64,000 nucleotides of DNA from an uncultured Methylophilaceae bacterium. GTDB taxonomy: Bacteria; Pseudomonadota; Gammaproteobacteria; Burkholderiales; Methylophilaceae. The stretch spans positions 62,001-126,000 of the forward strand of contig CAJIZS010000001.1 of NCBI GenBank assembly GCA_905182075.1, given 5' to 3'. Below, in pieces: positions 22,198 to 32,731 of the stretch (positions are counted from its first letter, which is position 1; each line of letters opens with the position of its first letter). The translations under genes and the position numbers were made by a program. The notes under the pieces are model-generated. The model was not told where the DNA came from, made no database searches, and saw nothing but the letters and a program-made list of their open reading frames with translations.

Positions 22198-22599
22198 AAT
22201 TCCATTAATATATTTGTGTCCATCGGACCCACCGAATGATTTGGAAATCTCAATAGCTTCGTTTATCACAACCTTATAAGGCACTGATAGTAAATACTTT
22301 AGCTCATATATTGAAATGTACATAACTGAAAGCTCAATTGGACTTAGCTCCTTATACTCACGATCTGTATGCAACATAATTTCTTTCTTCAGTTCCTCAA
22401 GGTTTTCAAATACGCCTTTTAAAATCAAATTATAATATAAATCTAAATGAATAAAATCCGGATCATCAAGAATATCTTTTTTAATTTGCTTTAAGTCGAA
22501 TTGATTCACAATCCCTCGATAAACTCCTTTCATTGCTAATTCTCGTGATTTCCTACGATTATTATTTTTTTTTACTGATTTAGAGGTTTTTTTATGCAT
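22138..22599 (-). CDS. nusB: Transcription antitermination factor NusB
   Basis: All-helical antitermination factor acting on rRNA operons with NusE. Intact, 153 residues: a basic, Lys-rich N-terminus, [15 protein letters not shown] (residues about 15-29), the central [15 protein letters not shown] and [31 protein letters not shown] (helices with the conserved Glu-Ala-Ile-Glu and Lys-Phe/Gly-Ile-Leu positions). ribH lies two bases upstream, forming the standard ribH-nusB pair. Confidence 0.93.
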   Translation of the reverse strand: [153 protein letters not shown]

Positions 22600-22601
22600 A
22601 A

Positions 22602-23008
22602 TTATCTTTTAGGAAATTTTATTGCCATTTCTATTGCTGCTTCTGCTGCTTCCTCTGCTTCCTCTGCTTCTTTCGAGTGCTTGCTCAGCAGTATTTGTAG
22701 TTAAAACAGCATTAATAATAGGTATAGAGTTATCTAATTGAACTCGCATTATTCCACTTGCTGATTGCTCTGATACAACCTTACTCCGTAACTTTTTCTA
22801 TTACCATCACTGTTAATTAAAAACTTATTGTTTATTATATTTTGTTTACTGATTTTTTTGAGTGATTTAATCTGTTTTAAATATTTATTGCCTCAGCTCT
22901 AACACCTAAATCTTTTAGCTTAGAGGTACAAGCTTTCGAAATTTTTTCGATAATCTTCTCGTTAAACCTTGAGCAAACAATGCCCACAATTAAATCACTA
23001 GTTATCAT
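22602..23008 (-). CDS. ribH: 6,7-dimethyl-8-ribityllumazine synthase, shortened and frameshifted
   Basis: Penultimate step of riboflavin synthesis. Start MITSDLIVGIVCSRFNEKII at 23008, then SKLKDLGVRAEAIN. A broken, A/T-rich middle (22790-22900) has no recognisable protein and the central substrate-binding part is missing. The end is clear again: SEQSASGIMRVQLDNSI, then PIINAVLTTNTAEQAL, and an Ala/Glu-rich C-terminal helix. Here short tandem repeats (22640-22672) expand Glu-Ala-Glu-Glu-Ala. The 407 bases are about 60 short of the usual gene. Directly upstream of nusB. Confidence 0.82.
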
Positions 23009-23015
23009 AAGTATT

Positions 23016-24566
23016 TTATTGAAAGATTATCAACCCTTTTTGTAGAGCATTAAATATGCCTAAAGTTATCGGAACCAAAACTACAATCCAAGCAACAGGC
23101 AAAATAATACTTTGCAGCTTTGTATTTGTTTTAGACGATGTCTTTAGCACCTCTTTACTACTTGCAGCTATAGATTGCTCTTTTTTTAATTCTGAATTAC
23201 TCATAAAATACTTCTTATTTACTGGACGAATTAGTAGGTTAAGAATAAATCCACCGACTAAAAGCATTGCCAAAATTTTAAAGCTAGAATTATAAGCTTG
23301 CTCAGAAGGTATACCTTGTGACAGCTGATACTCTCTTAAGTAAGAAATTAACATTGGGCCAATAATCCCTGCCGTCGACCACGCAGTTAAAAGTCGGCCA
23401 TGTATAGCCCCAACATGTTGTGTTCCAAATATATCAGCAAGGTATGCTGGGATTGTTGCAAAGCCTCCTCCGTACATAGTTAAAATAACCAAAGTTATTA
23501 AAACAAATGTTGCAATATACTGGTTTAAACCAGCCCAAGGAGCTGCTAAATATAAACATGTACCTAAACTAAAAAATATTGCGTAAGTCAATTTTCTGCC
23601 AAGAAAGTCTGACGATGACGCCCAAAATATTCTCCCCAAAATGTTTGATAGTGATAGTAAGGCCCCAAAACCTGTAGCCACTGCACCAATTATTAATGGA
23701 TCAAAGCTACTAGCAGCAATTTCTTGGAACATTGGTTTGGCTACTGATAAAACACCAATACCTGCAGATACATTCAAGCAAAGAACTCCCCATAAAAACC
23801 AAAATTGAGGGGTTTTATGAGCAACTCCTACGTGAACATGATTAGATGAAATCATTGTGGTGGCTTTTTTGATTTCCGGCTTCCAACCATCCGGCTTCCA
23901 ACCATCCGCAGGGACTCTGTAACCAAAAGCGCCGATTATCATGGCTACAAGGTATATACAACCCATGAAAAAGAAGGTTTGAGCAATGCCATAAGTACTA
24001 ATAAGACTGTCTCCCAAGGGCATTCCTATCATAGCGCCCCCACCAAAACCCATGATTGCCATGCCTGTAGCTAAACCCCTTCTATCAGGAAACCATTTAA
24101 TTAAAGTTGATACGGGGGAGATATAACCAAGACCTAATCCTATTCCACCAATAACACCAGCCCCTAGCCATATTAACCATAATTGGTGTAATGAAACACC
24201 TAATGATGTAATCATTAATCCGCCACCCCAAAAGACTGCAGCTGCAACACCAGCTTTTCTTGGACCTGCCTTCTCTAACCAATGGCCAAAAACAGCTGCG
24301 GCTAAACCTAAAAATACTATGGCTATAGCAAAAGTCCATACCACATCACTTCTCAGCCAATCACATGAGGTAGTAAAAGCCCTCTCTAAAAAACTAGTTG
24401 ATTCAGAGCACTCAGTACCGATGAGCTTTGTTAGTCCTGTCCAAAATATACTAAAACCATAAATCATCCCGATAGATAAGTGAATCAATAAAGCTGCGGG
24501 GGGCACCATCCATCTGTTAAAAGACTTATCAGCAATAATTTTATCTTTAGCTAGAAAATCAAACAT
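23016..24566 (-). CDS. MFS transporter, oxalate/formate antiporter (OFA) family
   Basis: Twelve-helix major facilitator of the OFA family, whose members exchange or import small carboxylates. The actual substrate cannot be read from sequence. The start at 24566 (MFDFLAKDKIIADKSFNRW) is preferred because GGAA lies a few bases upstream. Typical signs: HLSIGMIYGFSIFW (helix 1), GPRKAGV between helices 2 and 3, PDRRGLATGMAIMGFGGGAMIG, and a second-half SNILGRIFWASSSDFLGRKL. The central loop contains a tandem DGWKPDGWKP (15-bp duplication at about 23878-23910). Divergent from phoB with Pho-box-like repeats 80-110 bp upstream of the start, so phosphate regulation is possible. Confidence 0.85.
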   Translation of the reverse strand: MFDFLAKDKIIADKSFNRWMVPPAALLIHLSIGMIYGFSIFWTGLTKLIGTECSESTSFLERAFTTSCDWLRSDVVWTFAIAIVFLGLAAAVFGHWLEKAGPRKAGVAAAVFWGGGLMITSLGVSLHQLWLIWLGAGVIGGIGLGLGYISPVSTLIKWFPDRRGLATGMAIMGFGGGAMIGMPLGDSLISTYGIAQTFFFMGCIYLVAMIIGAFGYRVPADGWKPDGWKPEIKKATTMISSNHVHVGVAHKTPQFWFLWGVLCLNVSAGIGVLSVAKPMFQEIAASSFDPLIIGAVATGFGALLSLSNILGRIFWASSSDFLGRKLTYAIFFSLGTCLYLAAPWAGLNQYIATFVLITLVILTMYGGGFATIPAYLADIFGTQHVGAIHGRLLTAWSTAGIIGPMLISYLREYQLSQGIPSEQAYNSSFKILAMLLVGGFILNLLIRPVNKKYFMSNSELKKEQSIAASSKEVLKTSSKTNTKLQSIILPVAWIVVLVPITLGIFNALQKGLIIFQ

Positions 24567-24647
24567 AAAAATTCCTTTAATATTCTTAAAAAAACATAGA
24601 AGACTCATGATAATGTATTTTAATAAATCGTCCTAAATTTATTAAAA

Positions 24648-24676
24648 ATGACATATAGATGACATATAAATGTCAT
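24648..24676 (-). promoter_or_regulatory. Pho-box-like direct repeats
   Basis: ATGACA at 24648, ATGACA at 24659 and ATGTCA at 24670 are spaced exactly 11 bp; read on the minus strand the first two are TGTCAT repeats. PhoB boxes are TGTCA-containing direct repeats with 11-bp period, so spacing and core agree. The site lies between the divergent MFS gene (start 24566) and phoB (start 24716). Orientation favours the MFS gene, with possible phoB autoregulation. No binding evidence beyond sequence. Confidence 0.55.
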
Positions 24677-24715
24677 AATATTAAGAGAGCTTAAACTTTA
24701 TAAACATTAAATATT

Positions 24716-25398
24716 ATGGCAGCAAATATTTTAATAGTAGAAGATGAAACTTCAATTTTGGAATTAATAGCGCTAAACCTTCAGCAAGCTGGCTTCAAAC
24801 CTATTCGAGCAATTAATGCCGAGTATGCAGATAATATTATTAAAGAAATCAATTCATACTTTGGTTCTTGATTGGATGTTACCAGGAATGAATGGTATAG
24901 AATTTTTGAAAAAAGCTGGACTAGAAGTTTCTCATATTAAAACTCTGTAATATTGCTCACAGCAAAAAGTGAAGAGGATAATAAAATCATGGGACTTAAT
25001 GCTGGTGCAGACGATTATTTAACTAAACCCTTTAGCCCAAGGGAGTTAGTAGCTCGTATTAAAGCTCTGTTAAGAGGAAGGTCTCCAGAACTAATTGATG
25101 AGCCAATCATAATATCTGAACTAAATCTAAACCCACAAACTCATCAGGTTCAAGTAGATGATAAATTAATTAAAGTGGGTCCAACAGAGTTCAAGCTCCT
25201 ACATTTTTTTATGAAAAATATATAAGGCTTTTTTCTAGAAATCAAATTATAAATAAAATATGGGCTAATAATTATGATGTAGATGAGCGAACTGTTGACG
25301 TTCATATAAAAAGACTAAGAAAAAACCTAGCTGAAGTTGGAAAAAATAAATTAATTCATACCATTAGAGGTTTTGGATATAAGTTTTCAGAAAAATAG
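24716..25398 (+). CDS. phoB: Phosphate regulon response regulator PhoB, frameshifted
   Basis: OmpR/PhoB-type regulator. The receiver domain begins [22 protein letters not shown], continues in a shifted frame as [18 protein letters not shown] (phospho-acceptor Asp in LDWMLPG), then [32 protein letters not shown] (conserved Thr and Lys). The winged-helix DNA-binding domain reads [13 protein letters not shown], then, after a slip near 25224, [24 protein letters not shown] and [11 protein letters not shown]. Frame breaks near 24870, 24945 and 25224. Total about 227 residues, normal for PhoB. Followed by phoR. Confidence 0.9.
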
Positions 25399-25463
25399 AT
25401 ATATTTAGTGGAGTGACATTATGGTAATAATAAAAAATTTTAAAAGAGAGGAAGAGGAATATT

Positions 25464-26759
25464 TTGAAAGATATTAGATGGAATACTTTTTGGTTCTTTT
25501 TAATACAACTTTGTTTGTACCTGTTTATTTCCAAAATCTCCAGTAAAGAAATCGCATTAATTATTATATGTACTTTATTGACAATATACATTTTAATAAA
25601 CGCAATATGGATGCATAAACTCAATACCTGGCTTACAAAACCCTCAATTGAGAAGCTTCCGCAAGGTACCGGCGGATGGGAAGGTATTTTTTCTAAAATT
25701 TATCAAGATATAAGAACAAGAAGAAAGTCGAAAAAAACCCTGGCGACAACTATCGATCAATTTATCTTGGCGTCAGATGCGATTTTTGATGGAATTATTA
25801 TTATTAACGAATCGAATGAAATTGCATGGGCAAATAAAAGAGCAAAAACTATGTTTGGCATAGACTCAATCAAAGATAAAACTCAACCAATACAATACAT
25901 ATTTAGAAATACAGAATTCACCGCCTATCTTGATGCTGAAGACTACGACCAACCAATACATATTAAAACTAAAAACATTATTGAAGATATTGAAATTAGA
26001 ATTATTAGTTTTGGGAAATTTACAAAAACTTATTATTGGTAAAGATATTAGTGTAATCATAAAAAATGAATCAATAAGAAAAGAATTTGTTTCAAATTTT
26101 TCACATGAATTAAAAACACCATTAACAGTGATAACTGGTTTTATTGAGACGCTAGATGCAAGTTTAATAACTGATAAACCAACAAAGCAGATATTTAACT
26201 TAATGATGGAGCAGTCAACAAGAATGAAGCGATTGATTGATGACCTTTTATTGCTTTCAAATGTAGAGTCAAGTCTTATTAAAAATAGGTCTGAGGAAAT
26301 AAATAGTAAGAAGTTATTTGAAAAGATAAAGAAAAATATTAAATTAGTAGATAAAGGTAGGCATAAAATTATTTACAAAATTAATTATCAATTCAATATT
26401 TATGGATCGAAGCACGAAATTGAAAGCGCTTTTACCAACTTGATTACTAATGCGATTCGTTATACACCCAACGATAAGGTGATTAATATTAATTGGAATG
26501 CTATCAATTATACCCCTATATTTGAAGTAATTGATTCAGGGATTGGTATTGAAAAAAAACATATCAATAGAATTACAGAAAGGTTTTATCGAGTTGATGA
26601 TGATAGAAGTAGATCTACTGGAGGAACTGGTCTTGGCTTATCTATTGTGAAAAATATAATGATTAAACACCAAGGTGAATTAAATATTTTAAGCGAAATG
26701 GAAAACCTAACCCGTTTAAATCTTTTCCTAGCGACAGGCTTATTAAAATTGAGAATTAA
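25464..26759 (+). CDS. phoR: Phosphate regulon sensor histidine kinase PhoR, frameshifted
   Basis: Membrane sensor kinase partner of PhoB. TTG start at 25464 behind GAGGAA; two membrane helices within residues 1-50; a PAS-like domain (ASDAIFDGIIIINESNEIAWANKRA). The frame slips near 26030. The kinase core follows: H-box NFSHELKTPLTVITGF, N-box ITNAIRYTP, G1 VIDSGIGIEKKH and G2 GGTGLGLSIVK. Near 26700 a second slip fuses the open frame to the next gene. The neighbouring frame gives the expected end FKSFPSDRLIKIEN with a stop at 26759. About 430 residues, normal for PhoR. Confidence 0.9.
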
Positions 26760-27459
26760 AATAATAAATATTTTTTTTATATCAATTATATTGTTTGGGT
26801 GTTCAAATACCATTGAAAGAAAAGATTCTACACAATATGATAAAGGCTCCTTTAGTCAATTAAAAAAATCTGATTTTGATCGTATGGCAGATTATGAGGT
26901 AAGAGAAAATATAGAAAGTCTAAAAATATTAGCACTAAAATTATACAAAAAAAATCCACAGGAGTTAAGAAAAACAACTTCAGACAGTCCGGAAAAAACC
27001 ATTAGCTGGTTATTTGGTCATCAACACAACTGGCTATTTAGTGAAATTAATAACTCACAAGATGTAGAAGCATTAAACCAAGTATTTGATAATAATTTTA
27101 AGGGTGATCGGGTTTTGTCTCTGATTACCGGACTATATACAATGCTATTAAAAGCTCATGATGGTAAAATTAATTTTGATATGCTTGATTCACTAGACCC
27201 GCAATTAATTTACAACGTCGCACGAAATATAGAGGTTGTTGTTTGGAGGCTGTCCTCAAAAAGAAATGATCTTGGTAGGCCATTCTTACTAACCAATGAA
27301 GTAAATGGTAATACAGCAAATTTATCTTTTGAGAGAGAATTTGGCAAGATCATTGGAAGAACTGATTACTTTGCGTATGTTTTATCTGAAAAAAATGAGA
27401 GATTCATTACGAGAGCGATCCAAAGTGCATCTGTAAGAGTGTTTCTACCTTTTTTATAA
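26749..27459 (+). CDS. Putative lipoprotein of unknown function
   Basis: Begins with TTG at 26749, overlapping the phoR stop by 11 bases: a short signal peptide IKIINIFFISIILFGC, with a lipobox (Leu-Phe-Gly-Cys) at the lipidation Cys, followed by SNTIERKDS. About 236 residues. The mature part is polar and mostly helical (YEVRENIESLKILALKLYKKNP, TISWLFGHQHNWLF). It resembles conserved hypothetical betaproteobacterial lipoproteins, and no function is known to me. Convergent with the large oxidoreductase gene, whose end it overlaps by 6 bases. In the raw sequence it appears joined to PhoR only because of a frameshift. Confidence 0.75.
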   Translation: MRIKIINIFFISIILFGCSNTIERKDSTQYDKGSFSQLKKSDFDRMADYEVRENIESLKILALKLYKKNPQELRKTTSDSPEKTISWLFGHQHNWLFSEINNSQDVEALNQVFDNNFKGDRVLSLITGLYTMLLKAHDGKINFDMLDSLDPQLIYNVARNIEVVVWRLSSKRNDLGRPFLLTNEVNGNTANLSFEREFGKIIGRTDYFAYVLSEKNERFITRAIQSASVRVFLPFL

Positions 27460-30400
27460 CAAAATCTTTTCAATACCCCCGTTTGTTGCTTTTTCCACAT
27501 AATCTTGTAACCAATTTTCGCCTAAATTATGCTTAGCTAACTCTACAACAATATAATCTGCGGAAGTATTGGTATCATCCCCGTATCTTGCAAGACCCTG
27601 TAAACATGACGGGCATGAAGTTAAAATTTTAACCTTAGTTGTTGGATCAACAGAATTTATTTCTCTAACTCCCTTCTCAATCTCTTCTTGCTTCCTCATT
27701 TTAACCTGAGAGGCAATATCTGGCCTAGTTACAGCAAATGTTCCGGACTCACCGCAACATCGATCATTCAATGGTATATCCTTCCCAAACAACTCTTTGG
27801 TAACTTTTTCTGGAGCGTATGTTTTCATAGGGCTGTGACAAGGATCATGGTACATGTATTGCTGGCCACTTACCCCATTAATAGAAACACCCTTCTCCAT
27901 TAAATATTCGTGAATATCAAGTAATCGACAGTCAGGGAAAATCTTCTCAAATTCATATTTTTGCAATTGATCCATGCAAGTGCCACAAGAAACAATAACA
28001 GTTTTAATATCTAAATAATTTAGAGTATTGGCTACTCTATGAAACAAAACTCTATTATCTGAGGTGATTTCTTGCCCCTTTATCTCATCGCCCGATGATG
28101 TTTGAGGGTAGCCACAGCAAAGGTATCCGGGAGGAAGAACCGTAACAGAACCAATCTCATAAAGCATCGCTTGGGTTGCTAGGCCAACTTGAGAAAATAA
28201 ACGCTCAGAACCACAGCCAGGGAAATAAAACACTGCATCGGAGTTATCATTAATTTTTTGGGATTACGAATTACTGGAATAGTCTTGTCATCTTCAATCC
28301 CTAAAAGACCCCTCGATGTCTTAGTTGGCATATCTTTCGGCATTGGTCGGTTCATAAAGTGTATTGTTTGTTCATTATAATCACACTTGCAATGTCTCCT
28401 TTACAAAAATTTACTAAATTTAATTTTTTAAATATTTTATGTCCCCAACGTTGCGCACTATAACCAAAATCTACCATAAACTTTCTCATAAGTTTTATGG
28501 TCATTGGGTCTTTCATATTAAGATAGGTAATTGCAATTGAGTTTCCAAGATTAAAGTGCTTCTTGCCCTGTTCTCTTAAAAAATTTCTCATTGTAATTGA
28601 GACTTCACCGTAATCAATATCAACAGGGCATGGAGCTAAGCATTTATGGCATACGGTACAGTGGTCTGCAACATCATTAAATTCATCAAAATGCTTAATT
28701 GAAATTCCTCTTCTAGTTTGCTCCTCATATAAAAATGCCTCAATCAAAAGTGATGTAGCAAGGATTTTATTTCTGGGACTATATAATAAATTAGCCCTGG
28801 GGACATGAGTTGCACATACCGGCTTACATTTCCCACAACGGAGGCAATCGCTAATAGAATCAGCTATTTCACCAATTGCTGATTGATTCATGATGATAGA
28901 TTCTTGTTCGAGCAAGCCAAAACTTGGAGTGTAGGCATTGTGTAAGCCTGAGCCATGGAGAAGTTTTCCTTTATTGAAATGGCCATCTGGGTCAACCTTT
29001 AACTTATATTCTGCAAAAGTATCAATAGTTTTAGTATCTAAAAACTCCATCTTAGTGATACCTATACCATGCTCTCCTGAGATAACTCCATCAAGGCTTT
29101 TAGTTAAACTCATTATCCTAACAACAGCTTTCTGAGCATCTTGCATCATTAAATAGTCATCCGAATTCACTGGGATATTCGAATGAACATTTCCATCACC
29201 AGCATGCATATGAAGAGCAATAAACACTCTGGACTTTAAAACTTTTTGATGGGTTTCTTTTATACTACTAAGAAGTGATTCGTACTCTCTCCCAGAAAAA
29301 ATCTCATACAGAGGTTGTTTTAACTCTTTCTTCCAAGATACAACGACCTCGTGATTTTGAATAGCTTGGAATAAATTTATATAACTCCCTTTTAAGGAAT
29401 TAAGGTGAGGGAATTCTAAAACAGGTTTATCTAAGCCCAGCAAGTAGCCTTCCCATTTAGATTCTGTACTCTCTAATAAAGTAATTGCTAAGTTTTTCTT
29501 TTTTTCATTTAGGTCTGAATCTAACTCGTGAGCTGACAAAGTGCCATGATTAGAATTTATTAAATATTTTAATTCTTTAATAAGTTTTAATTTTTGATCT
29601 TTCGACAACTCAATATTAATTCTTTCTATACCATTTGAATAACGACCCAAGTTTGGCAAAGGAATAACTACGTCTTCATTTATCTTAAATGCATTAGTAT
29701 GCTTTGCTATTGCTGCAGTTCTAGCCCTATCAAGCCAGAACCTTTTCCTAGCCTCCGGAGATATCGCAATAAAACCTTCTCCATTTTTCGTGTTAGCTAA
29801 TTGAACTACTTTAGAAGATACTGTGCCTACTAAATCTTCATTATCACTTGCAATGTCAGCTATTAAAATCATTTTCGGTCGTATTTTTCTTGCAGCTTTC
29901 GTTGTGTAACCAACTGCTTTAATATACTTTTCATCGAGATGCTCAAGACCCGCAAGAGAAACATCATCCACACCATCTATAAAATCTTTTATTTGTACTA
30001 TTGTTGGCACTGCCTCGCTTACACTTCCGAAGAACTCTAAGCATATAGTGCGAACATAATGAGGCATTTTATGCAAAATAAATGTTGCTGATGTTATTAA
30101 GCCGTCACAGCCTTCTTTCTGAATACCAGGTAGCCCACTAAGAAACTTATCAGTTACATCTTTTCCTAAGCCAGATTTCCTAAAATTAGCTCCAGGGATT
30201 TCTAGAACTTCTGGCTCGCCCTTTAAAGAAGTTCCGTCACTATCAAACCTACTGATTTTAAACTTAGCTATTGATGAGTCGTGAATTTTTGCTAAATTAT
30301 GACCAATTCTTTCGATTTCTACCCAGTCTCCATTCGGATCAACCATCTTCCATGAAGCCAAATTATCAAGAGCAGTACCCCAAAGAACGGCTTTCTTTCC

Positions 30401-31285
30401 TCCGGCATTCATTGCAACATTACCTCCTATACAACATGCATCGGCAGAAGTTGGGTCTGTTGCAAATTCAAGTCCATTTTTTGATGCAATATCCATTGCT
30501 CGTCGTGTGACCAATCCAGCACCGCAATGAATTGTTGGGACAGATTTATGAACTCCAGGTAGCTCTTTATATTCAATATCGCTAACATGATCCAGTTTTT
30601 CTGTATTAATTACTGCTGAAAGTGGGGTTAATGGTATTGCTCCTCCTGTATAGCCCGTCCCTCCACCTCTTGGGATAATTGTCAACTCAAGCTGAATACA
30701 TGCCTTTACAATTGCAGCAACCTCAGCCTCAGTATCAGGGTTGATTACAACAAAGGGGTACTCAACCCTCCAGTCTGTTGCATCTGTAACATGAGACACT
30801 CTAGCTAAGCCATCAAACTGTATATTGCCTTTATTGCTAAATTTTTTTAATTTAGAAAATACTCTTTTTCTAAGTTTCTTTATTTTTTTAAATTCGGATT
30901 CGAACGCTTGAATCGCAGTTCTTGCAGCTTTTGTTAACTGCGCCGCCTTCATGTTACCAAAGCTTCTATCTTCAATAGTTTGCATACGATGATTCATCGC
31001 CTGCAATAATAAGTTTAGCCTTTTAGGATTCTCTAAAAGGTCATCCTGCAAATAAGGGTTTCTATTTACCGCCCATAAGTCCCCCAGCACTTCAAACAAC
31101 ATTCTTGCCGAACGCCCTGTTTTACGTTCTTCTCTGAGCTCTTGCACAATTACCCATGCATCATCCCCAAGAAATTTAATAACAATTTCTTTGTCAGAAA
31201 ATGATGTGTAGTTATAAGGAATTTCTCTAAGTTTAGAAGAAGCACAGGCATGACAAAACGAATTGTAAATGCGTTCATAACTCAC
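27454..31285 (-). CDS. Giant FAD-linked oxidase / Fe-S / CCG-domain oxidoreductase (DUF3683 type), frameshifted
   Basis: About 1,275 residues after joining two pieces. An N-terminal DUF3683-like region ([34 protein letters not shown]) precedes an FAD-binding PCMH domain ([18 protein letters not shown]) and a FAD-oxidase C-terminal domain ([29 protein letters not shown]). Two 4Fe-4S motifs follow ([11 protein letters not shown] and [15 protein letters not shown]), then two CCG (Cys-Cys-Gly) domains (YPQTSSGDE preceded by [15 protein letters not shown]). The break at 28240-28360 encodes the linker in shifted frames ([20 protein letters not shown]). Architecture resembles D-lactate or glycolate oxidase fused to its iron-sulfur subunit; the substrate is unknown. 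Confidence 0.85.
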
Positions 31286-31413
31286 AGACTATTGAATAAA
31301 TTAAAGGATATCATGTACATAAAATGCATACAACGTAAATGGGCTAGGGATAAAATAAAAAATATGAGAAAATTGGATTATAATTTATTGATTACGAAAA
31401 CGGATAAAGTTTC

Positions 31414-31827
31414 ATGCTCTGGATCAAAGCATTTCATATTATTTTTATGGTTACATGGTTTGCTGGTTTATTCTACCTTCCGCGATTATTTGTTTATCAT
31501 GCAATGACAACCGATAAATTGGGCCATGATAGGTTTGTTATAATGGAAAGAAAACTTTTATTTGGAATAATGACTCCAGGTGGAATTTTAACTATTATTT
31601 TTGGCATATGGTTATGGTTGGGTTATGGCTATAATGGAACATGGCTTTGGTTAAAAATTTTATGTGTCATTGCTTTAATTTTATATCATATTTACTGTAT
31701 CAAATTTTTTAATCAATTTAAGAAAAACATAAACACCAGGAGCCATATTTTTTACCGATGGTTTAATGAGGTTCCTGTAATTTTATTAATACTAATTACT
31801 TTATTAGTTGTTATAAGGCCCTTCTAA
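31414..31827 (+). CDS. hemJ: Protoporphyrinogen IX oxidase HemJ
   Basis: Small membrane protein (137 residues, four helices) oxidising protoporphyrinogen IX in organisms without HemG/HemY. Characteristic start MLWIKAFHIIFMVTWFAGLFYLPRLFVYHA with the conserved His and Arg, then MERKLLFGIMTPGGI, WLWLKI and the C-terminal RWFNEVPVILLI. Intact. Heme synthesis fits the ctaA/ctaB heme A genes nearby. The next gene starts at its stop codon. Confidence 0.92.
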   Translation: MLWIKAFHIIFMVTWFAGLFYLPRLFVYHAMTTDKLGHDRFVIMERKLLFGIMTPGGILTIIFGIWLWLGYGYNGTWLWLKILCVIALILYHIYCIKFFNQFKKNINTRSHIFYRWFNEVPVILLILITLLVVIRPF

Positions 31828-32731
31828 ATGAAAATTCTAATTTGCGGATCATTAGCATACGACTCAATTATGGTATTCCATGATTATTTTAAAAACCATA
31901 TTCTTCCAAATCAAATAGATAAATTAAGCGTTGCTTTTTATGTCCCCGAAATGAAGAAAAATTATGGAGGCACAGCTGGAAATATTGCTTATAATTTAAA
32001 GCTTATTAATGGGCACAGTAGGCACCGACTTTGATATTTATGCTACATGGATGGACAAACATGGTATTTCTCGTGACCATGTTCACGTTAAAAAAGGGCA
32101 TTATACTGCTCAAGCATTTATCACTACAGATATAGATGATAATCAAATTACTGCCTTTCACCCAGGCGCTATGAACTTGGCTCACGAGACTTCTATTGAT
32201 CAGACGAATGATATTCGTCTAGCCATAGTTGCACCCGATGGTCGTGATGGAATGCTTCAACATGCCCAACAATTAGTTGATGCTAAAATCCCTTTTATCT
32301 TTGATCCAGGCCAGGGTTTACCTATGTTTAATGGGGAGGAATTGGTTAAATTTTCTCAACAGGCCACGTACATTGCACTAAATGAATATGAAGCACAGTT
32401 ATTTCAAGATAAAACTGGTTTATCTGCCAAAGAAGTATCTAAGCATGTTGAGGCTTTAATCATCACTCGAGGCGGTCAAGGTTCGACCATCTACACTCAA
32501 GGTGAAAAGCTGACTATTCCCTGTGCAAAAGCTGAGCAATTACTCGATCCAACTGGTTGTGGTGATGCATATCGCGCTGGGCTGATCCATGGCATTTTAC
32601 ATGGTAAAGAGTGGCAAACTACTGGATTAGCTTCTATATTGGGCTCAATTAAAATTCAGTCGCAAGGTGGCCAAAATCATTCGCCAACTAAAGAAGATAT
32701 TGAAACACTCTTCGGGCACGCTTTAAATTAA
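31828..32731 (+). CDS. PfkB-family carbohydrate/nucleoside kinase, one frameshift
   Basis: Ribokinase-fold kinase. The N-terminal part MKILICGSLAYDSIMVF ... NYGGTAGNIAYNLKL has the family's Gly-Gly-Thr-Ala-Gly-Asn substrate motif. After a slip near 32008 it continues GTVGTDFDIYATWM, ITRGGQGSTIY and the catalytic signature DPTGCGDAYRAGLIHG. About 300 residues. Substrate uncertain (adenosine/ribose-type). From about 32030 on the DNA is clearly richer in G+C than the N-terminal part and the neighbours, so this part could be a patch from a related genome. Overlaps the convergent apaH by 9 bases. Confidence 0.82.

Noticed and set aside
25930-27459. A histidine kinase fused to a lipoprotein domain as one 509-codon protein
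   Set aside because: The join is produced by a frameshift. Correcting it gives a normal PhoR end and a separate gene with its own lipobox.
31250-31507. 85-codon open frame on the plus strand
   Set aside because: It overlaps the start of the large oxidoreductase and then hemJ in another frame; low-complexity translation, no family.
32009-32731. Horizontal transfer of the PfkB kinase
   Set aside because: Only part of the gene deviates and the change coincides with a frameshift, so an assembly patch explains it at least as well; reported only as a composition anomaly.
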